A DNA stretch of 34,466 nucleotides from Lewinellaceae bacterium (lineage in GTDB: Bacteria > Bacteroidota > Bacteroidia > Chitinophagales > Saprospiraceae): assembly GCA_029976695.1 (NCBI GenBank), contig JARQTN010000151.1, positions 5,411 through 39,876 of the forward strand. The letters are read 5' to 3'. This document shows positions 34,201 through 34,466 of the stretch, in pieces (within the stretch, counting starts at the first letter, position 1; each line of letters starts with the position of its first letter). Under the pieces are notes generated by a model that saw only the letters and a list, made by a program, of their open reading frames with translations, was not told where the DNA came from and ran no database searches. Position numbers and translations under genes: made by a program.

Positions 34201-34363
34201 ACAGCTCCGAGGGCACGCCTGCCACTGCAGTGACCCGGCCGCCCCGGCTCGGCCCGATGCACCGGTACTGCAGCCCGTGAAGGTCATTTGTATTGATTTC
34301 TGGTTGTGCATCCAATACAACTGAACCTGCCGAAAGGAAGAAGAGGAGAAATATTCTGGTCAT
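31244..34363 (-). CDS. Secreted VPS10/sortilin-type beta-propeller protein
   Basis: A 1039-residue exported protein with a signal peptide ending VVLDAQ. The N-terminal two thirds (about 35-690) are built from many propeller blades with Asp-box motifs of the form S/T-x-D-x-G-x-T-W: STDAGETW, TTDGGETW, TTDGGDTW, SDDGGRTW, SRDKGQTW, SRDNGETW and SFDEGKHW. A beta-sandwich domain follows (about 730-850) with LRIRDPEGRVRRTF and LNTVSWDLRYEKPEI. The C-terminal 180 residues are helical (AKELLEEIHASIRRIRKARKQIRALI). Databases often label such proteins glycosyl hydrolase, but no hydrolase active site is visible. They are common in Bacteroidota and probably act at the cell surface or in the periplasm. 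No T9SS tail is present. Confidence 0.88.
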   Translation of the reverse strand: MTRIFLLFFLSAGSVVLDAQPEINTNDLHGLQYRCIGPSRGGRVTAVAGVPSELFTFYMGATGGGVWKTTDAGTSWRNISDGYFKVGSVGAIAVAPSDPNVVYVGTGSAEPRGNVSIGNGVYRSTDAGETWKYIGLEKAGLIGKVIVHPQDPDRAFVAVLGNIFGPNPERGVYRTTDGGETWKKVHFVSERTGAIDLAMHPENPRILFAAMWTAERKPWTLIDGSEEGGIWKTTDGGDTWTKVKGGLPEGLVGKTGLAISPVNGDRIWAQIETAEEEKGGLYRSDDGGRTWDRINRDHNLRQRAWYYNRIVADPQDENTLYNMNVRFWKSIDGGKNFSSIRTPHGDNHALWINPHRTEIMIEGNDGGACVTLNGGDTWSTLNNQPTAEFYRVTVDNQFPYRVFGAQQDNSTISISSMGPDGLTPYQDWYSVGGGESGHIAVDPRNPDIVYAGNYIGQITYLDRGKGFTKNIVAYPQMHDGVAPRDIKYRFQWNAPIRISPHDPDVLYHCSQFVHRSRDKGQTWETISPDLTTNNDAWQDIPGGPVQHDHTGVELYTTIFAFEESPIEPGVLWAGSDDGLIHISRDNGETWENRTPRGMPAGGTVNAIDVSVHANGRAIATVFRYREDDFRPHVFLTDNFGKDWKLLTDGKNGIPENHFVRVTREDPENKGLLYAGTEFGMYISFDEGKHWHAFQQNLPVVPVTDMLVKEDDLVIATQGRSFWILDGLDALRAYPEVRALSDISLLPPENAVRTQYRANRGAPGIDRAPDGATMTVYVPEGISSDSLVTLRIRDPEGRVRRTFSTSPDKDKKEEKLKLKEGLNTVSWDLRYEKPEILDDAFFSLASTYGIKALPGVHQVELVMGDKVIAQPLEVVLDPRWDQPVENLFSQYALTMKAKELLEEIHASIRRIRKARKQIRALIPRFESMQEGDELKKEADRLVKWLTKQEEMLIQTKSESGQDPINYPPMLDDQAAYLYSLLNRQDDKPNEGAFERFADLEDEWATHRENIRVFFEKDIKIYNETLEQAGMTHIFMKVIRP

Positions 34364-34411
34364 CTTGTCGTGAAAATTTGAATCTGCAATTTAATGGATT
34401 GGAGGGAATGT

Positions 34412-34451
34412 GGATGCTGTGGATGCGAAGGATGCTGTGGATGCGAAGGAT
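34412..34451. repeat. 18-bp repeat array upstream of the propeller gene
   Basis: GGATGCTGT and GGATGCGAA alternate twice and a fifth GGAT follows, so the unit is 9 bp with an 18-bp higher period. The array is 48-88 bp upstream of the minus-strand start codon at 34363. Confidence 0.85.
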
Positions 34452-34466
34452 CTAAATCCTGAGCCT

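Overview
The window looks like a chromosomal segment of a Bacteroidota bacterium, possibly close to the Saprospiria; the sequence does not settle the class. Support comes from several promoters with the Bacteroidota -7 box (TAnnTTTG) just upstream of genes, a secreted protein with a type IX secretion-like C-terminal tail, a short RpoD-like sigma factor of the Bacteroidota type, DUF4199-like and TMEM220-like membrane proteins, and an ECF sigma factor overlapping a membrane-anchored beta-barrel gene. I found no rRNA, tRNA, CRISPR array or prophage. The only mobile element is a REP-associated tyrosine transposase (RAYT) unit.

Layout. 1-3.7 kb: the 5' end of a secreted surface protein, a TPR sensor histidine kinase with its LuxR-type response regulator, and a lipoprotein. 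3.77-4.88 kb: a RAYT gene bracketed by two 189-bp direct repeats, each holding two 75-bp imperfect palindromes. The element ends almost exactly at the promoter of the lipoprotein gene and at the stop codon of an alpha-amylase gene. 4.9-12.6 kb, all on the minus strand: a 954-residue FAD/Fe-S oxidoreductase, a cytochrome P450, two tandem paralogous MetA-type outer-membrane barrels and the alpha-amylase-family enzyme. 12.8-18.5 kb, plus strand: a secreted protein of unknown function, acetyl-CoA synthetase (acs), the tRNA-modifying enzyme mnmG and a small four-helix membrane protein. 18.8-21.7 kb: a YdeI/DUF1905 protein, then an ECF sigma gene overlapping a fused inner-membrane/beta-barrel protein.

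21.8-29.0 kb reads as a stress and regulation block. It holds an MscS channel, an RpoD-like alternative sigma factor, a small PD-(D/E)XK-like protein, a DUF4199-like membrane protein, and a tight four-gene operon (YtxH-like, DUF1469/holin-like, a 106-residue protein, Dps). A divergent pair of paralogous XRE regulators and a second ECF sigma factor follow. An identical 12-bp sequence lies between the XRE genes and again upstream of that ECF gene, where it forms a 20-bp-phased repeat. This XRE pair plus ECF sigma arrangement is the best candidate in the window for an undescribed regulatory circuit.

29.1-34.4 kb: a short secreted protein with a sorting-tail-like C-terminus, a DUF1295 membrane protein converging with a TMEM220-like protein (stop codons overlap), and a 1039-residue secreted sortilin/VPS10-type beta-propeller. 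Intergenic spaces hold several unrelated short tandem arrays (7-, 8- and 9-bp units), often touching gene ends; one supplies the stop codon of the FAD/Fe-S oxidoreductase.
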